Of a DNA stretch of 64,000 nt, positions 63,879 to 64,000 are shown piece by piece (the first letter of the stretch is position 1; the number at the start of each line of letters is the position of its first letter). The position numbers and the translations under genes were made by a program. The stretch comes from Plasmodiophora brassicae. Lineage: Eukaryota > Endomyxa > Phytomyxea > Plasmodiophorida > Plasmodiophoridae. The notes beneath the pieces were generated by a model. The model made no database searches. It saw only the letters and a list, made by a program, of their open reading frames with translations, and had not been told where the DNA came from. Location: NCBI GenBank assembly GCA_039704465.1, contig JASFAU010000003.1, positions 1,834,504-1,898,503 of the forward strand. Direction: 5' to 3'.

Positions 63879-64000
63879 GTTTTAGGTTTTTTTAGGGGGG
63901 GCTTTTTTTAGGTTTTTTTAGGTTTTTTAGGGTTTTTTAGGTTTTTTAGGTTTTTTTTTTAGGTTTTTTAGGGTTTTAGGGTTTTAGGGTTTTAGGTTTT
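63879..64000 (+). repeat. Telomere repeats
   Basis: G-rich strand running to the window end. The last part reads as (TTTTAGGG)n, while earlier units have stretched T-runs and short G-runs, typical of homopolymer noise in long reads or of true variant repeats. Orientation shows the chromosome terminus is to the right. Confidence 0.95.

Noticed and set aside
1..64000. tRNA and rRNA genes
   Set aside because: I saw no convincing cloverleaf boxes or rRNA core sequence by eye; a covariance-model search would be needed to exclude a tRNA.

Overview
This is nuclear DNA from a GC-rich, gene-dense eukaryote, running up to a chromosome end. The right edge (63879-64000) is G-strand telomere, consensus TTTTAGGG with noisy T-runs. 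Genes have many short GT-AG introns (about 48-73 nt), often with a CTAAC/CTGAC-like branch site just before the acceptor. Conserved genes (POLE2 remnant, GPATCH1, EAPP, CAND1, a CIP2A-like gene, a MYCBP2-type ubiquitin ligase) exclude a prokaryote. Telomere sequence, GC content, tiny introns, many secreted or GPI-anchor-like proteins and kinase-like families would suit a rhizarian such as a plasmodiophorid; that is inference, not proof.

Layout. 1-4600: a foldback repeat, a POLE2 pseudogene and a secreted protein. 4900-8730: a damaged, inverted copy of a segment that lies at 40.3-45.1 kb. 9.4-13.1 kb: a PA-domain membrane protein with decayed paralogue pieces, a plant-type DNA-transposon remnant and an Mpo1/DUF962-like gene. 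13.3-26.3 kb is the conserved core: RING protein, GPATCH1, an EF-hand-like gene, EAPP, a GPI-like secreted protein and a complete nine-exon CAND1. 28.7-33.5 kb is a block of surface or secreted proteins: a three-domain SUEL-type lectin and two signal-peptide plus hydrophobic-tail proteins, one with a GMQQQN repeat. 33.7-36.8 kb is a CIP2A-like armadillo/coiled-coil gene.

37.2-40.9 kb (minus strand) holds the most striking gene: ten exons that splice in phase into 1056 codons with the order ubiquitin-like, C2, RRM-like, PH-like, RING/IBR-like zinc modules, then a RING plus tandem-cysteine domain of the MYCBP2 RING-Cys-relay type, with both relay cysteines kept.

45.5-64.0 kb is subtelomeric: LINE pieces, a 6 kb array of decayed repeats, several large inverted repeats, and a roughly 3977 bp segment present twice in direct orientation (53142-57118 and 59905-63878) on either side of a 5'-truncated LINE reverse transcriptase. 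The second copy is capped by the telomere exactly where the first copy diverges. All LINE pieces point their 5' ends to the telomere, and one begins at a telomere-like tract, as expected of elements attached to chromosome ends.

Gene models were assembled by hand from reading frames, splice motifs and recalled family motifs; no searches were run.
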